Source: Planctomycetota bacterium (lineage in GTDB: Bacteria; Planctomycetota; Planctomycetia; Pirellulales; Lacipirellulaceae). From it: DNA of 7,591 nt. Below the pieces are notes generated by a model. The model did not search any database, was not told the DNA's origin, and worked only from the letters and a program-made list of their open reading frames with translations. Positions within the stretch are counted from its first letter, which is position 1, and the number at the start of each line of letters is the position of its first letter. The DNA lies in NCBI GenBank assembly GCA_022615465.1, contig JAKEGR010000319.1:1-7591 (forward strand), written 5' to 3'. Positions 6,186-7,591 of the stretch are shown here, in pieces. Made by a program: the position numbers and the translations under genes.

Positions 6186-7591
6186 ATGATGTCGATCGGC
6201 ACGGAAACGCGAGAAACCGCTACGCTCTCCCTGAGCAGGATTCACCAAGGCGACTGCCTCGAATTGCTGCGTCAGGTCGAAGACGGCACGATCGACCTCG
6301 TATTTGCCGATCCGCCGTTCAACATTGGCTACGACTACGACGCGTATCACGATCGCCACGACGACGAGACCTATACTGCCTGGTGCCGAGACTGGATTAC
6401 TGAAATCCACCGCGTGCTGAAGCCGGAGGGTGCGTTTTGGCTGGCAATTGGCGATGAATACGCGGCCGAGTTGAAGGTGGCCGCCCAGCACCAGGTTGGC
6501 TTCTTCACCCGGAGCTGGATTGTCTGGTACTACACGTTTGGCGTGAACTGCAAGCGCAAGTTTTCGCGGTCCCACGTCCATTTGTTCCATTTCGTAAAAG
6601 ACGAGAACCGCTTTACGTTCAATGCCGACGACCCGCTGTGCCGGGTGCCTTCGGCGCGGGCGCTCGTGTATGGCGACAAGCGGGCCAATCCGGCGGGGCG
6701 GCTGCCGGACGACACGTGGATCGTAAGGCCCGCGGCAGACGACAACTGGGTGCTCCGTCCACAGGACTTGCCCGAAGGCTTTCAGCCGACGGACGACACC
6801 TGGTACTTCTCCCGCGTGGCCGGCACCTTCAAGGAACGGCAAGGTTTTCATGGCTGCCAGATGCCGGAGCAGCTTTTGGGGCGAATCGTTCGCGTCAGCA
6901 GCAACCCGGATGACATCGTGCTCGACCCGTTTGCCGGCAGCGGCACAACCCTGGCTGTGGCGAAGAAACTGCGGCGTCGGTGGATCGGCTGTGAATTGTC
7001 TGAAGCGTATGTCCGGGCGGCCACGGAGCGATTGAATTCCATCAAGCCGGGCGATGCGCTCGATGGCGCGGCCGATCCGATTGCCAGCGCGCCATCGACG
7101 GCTAACGGCCGCCGGCTGGAAACCTTCAATCCACGCGAGTCAATTACCGACGCAGAACAGTCAAGTGCGGATGCAGAACGACGGCTGCCACCTCTCCCCC
7201 TGGGAGAGGGCTGGGGTGAGGGAGATTCGCGCAGCGGCCCTCACCCTGACCCTCTCCCGACCAACCTTCGGTCGGTGCCCGGCGAGGCGATGGCCACGTC
7301 TCACTTAGCCGAAAAAGCGCCAGCAACACCATCGGTCAAACGCGAGTTGCGCGAGCTGGTGCGCGAGGCGATCGTCGAGGCTTTTTTTGCCACTCACGAG
7401 GGCTACTCGACCGATTGGCTGCTGGCAAATCCACAACTGCAACAAGCGTATCACGAGGCGTGCCGCGAAGCCGGCCTGATTGGCAGTCCGGCCGATTGGA
7501 ACCGCGAGCTGCTGCGGTTGCGGAAGTCCGGCGGCTTTCCCAAAGAAGGGAAACTCAAGAGAATCCATTTTTGTGCTGCTGACATGGATAA
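6186..7591 (+). CDS. Site-specific DNA methyltransferase, beta class, with C-terminal helical domain; 3' end beyond window
   Basis: The frame runs from the ATG at 6186 to the last base without a stop: 468 codons are visible and the end is missing. An in-frame stop at 6123-6125 limits the start, and 6186 is the first ATG (a second follows at once). The enzyme transfers a methyl group from S-adenosylmethionine to a base in DNA. Catalytic motif IV is DPPFN (42-46) and the SAM-binding motif I is DPFAGSGTT (247-255). Because IV precedes I, the order is that of the permuted beta class. DPPF favours N6-adenine, though N4-cytosine is possible. RVLKPEG, IGDEYAAEL and FHGCQMPEQLLGRIV are further conserved blocks, and the target-recognition part probably lies between. 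The methyltransferase domain ends near residue 286. A low-complexity linker follows, which includes a repeat-derived stretch (336-368), and then a helical domain (about 383-468) with DWLL, PADWNRELLRLRKSGGF. No restriction gene is seen, so it may be an orphan enzyme. The gap 6077-6185 holds no clear promoter. Confidence 0.9.
   Translation, partial: MMSIGTETRETATLSLSRIHQGDCLELLRQVEDGTIDLVFADPPFNIGYDYDAYHDRHDDETYTAWCRDWITEIHRVLKPEGAFWLAIGDEYAAELKVAAQHQVGFFTRSWIVWYYTFGVNCKRKFSRSHVHLFHFVKDENRFTFNADDPLCRVPSARALVYGDKRANPAGRLPDDTWIVRPAADDNWVLRPQDLPEGFQPTDDTWYFSRVAGTFKERQGFHGCQMPEQLLGRIVRVSSNPDDIVLDPFAGSGTTLAVAKKLRRRWIGCELSEAYVRAATERLNSIKPGDALDGAADPIASAPSTANGRRLETFNPRESITDAEQSSADAERRLPPLPLGEGWGEGDSRSGPHPDPLPTNLRSVPGEAMATSHLAEKAPATPSVKRELRELVREAIVEAFFATHEGYSTDWLLANPQLQQAYHEACREAGLIGSPADWNRELLRLRKSGGFPKEGKLKRIHFCAADMD
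7191..7287. repeat. Palindromic GC-rich repeat element inside the methyltransferase gene
   Basis: Nested inverted repeats fill this stretch. CCTCTCCC (7191-7198) pairs with GGGAGAGG (7202-7209) around a three-base loop. GGGAGAGGG (7202-7210) pairs instead with CCCTCTCCC (7250-7258), and GGGTGAGGG (7214-7222) with CCCTCACCC (7238-7246), giving 21-base arms with three non-Watson-Crick positions. CCGACC (7257-7262) pairs with GGTCGG (7270-7275). The minus-strand translation LPHPSPLPGGE is the typical signature of short intergenic repeats in many planctomycete and proteobacterial genomes. Only one copy is in the window, so its repeated status rests on recognition. The right boundary is uncertain. 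It is read through in-frame by the methyltransferase gene. Confidence 0.7.

Noticed and set aside
6165..6851. A 228-residue minus-strand open frame across the methyltransferase
   Set aside because: It is antisense to the DPPFN and target-recognition region; the plus strand holds the recognised motifs.
7382..7388. A run of seven T bases in the methyltransferase as a programmed frameshift site
   Set aside because: The zero frame continues into coherent helical protein sequence to the window edge, so there is no need for a shift; sequencing error also seems unlikely for the same reason.

Overview
The window is GC-rich, densely coding chromosomal DNA. It looks like a planctomycete, probably Pirellulales-like. 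This is inferred from the style of the genes (the DNA methyltransferase with a helical tail, the di-heme cytochrome, the small ferredoxin), the short intergenic gaps, and a CCCTCTCCC/GGGAGAGGG palindromic repeat of a kind scattered through such genomes. No 16S gene or other firm taxonomic marker is present. Nothing in the window looks like a phage, plasmid, transposase or CRISPR array.

Layout from left to right: (1) the 3' end of a FabH-type 3-oxoacyl-ACP synthase III, followed 26 bases later on the same strand by a complete M3-family oligoendopeptidase F. (2) Convergent to that, on the minus strand, a secreted protein with two CxxCH heme sites and a di-heme cytochrome c peroxidase-like C-terminus. 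(3) Divergent from the cytochrome, a LysR-family regulator that is a clear OxyR: T100, H198, C199 and C208 fall at exactly the residue numbers of the E. coli redox switch. The 127-base region between them holds an ATAG-N7-CTAT dyad overlapping the oxyR start codon. (4) A small two-cluster [4Fe-4S] ferredoxin, preceded by a 7-bp hairpin. (5) Convergent to it, a TIM-barrel sugar phosphate isomerase/epimerase with all four metal ligands. (6) Divergent from that, a beta-class DNA methyltransferase whose frame stays open to the window edge. A palindromic repeat lies in-frame inside it, between the catalytic domain and a C-terminal helical domain.

The most coherent functional unit is the oxyR/cytochrome pair: a thiol peroxide sensor next to, and probably controlling, a periplasmic heme protein that may reduce peroxide. 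The other genes look like independent housekeeping or accessory loci. The most unusual structural observation is the intergenic-type repeat turned into a protein linker in the methyltransferase. I found no wholly undescribed multi-gene system.
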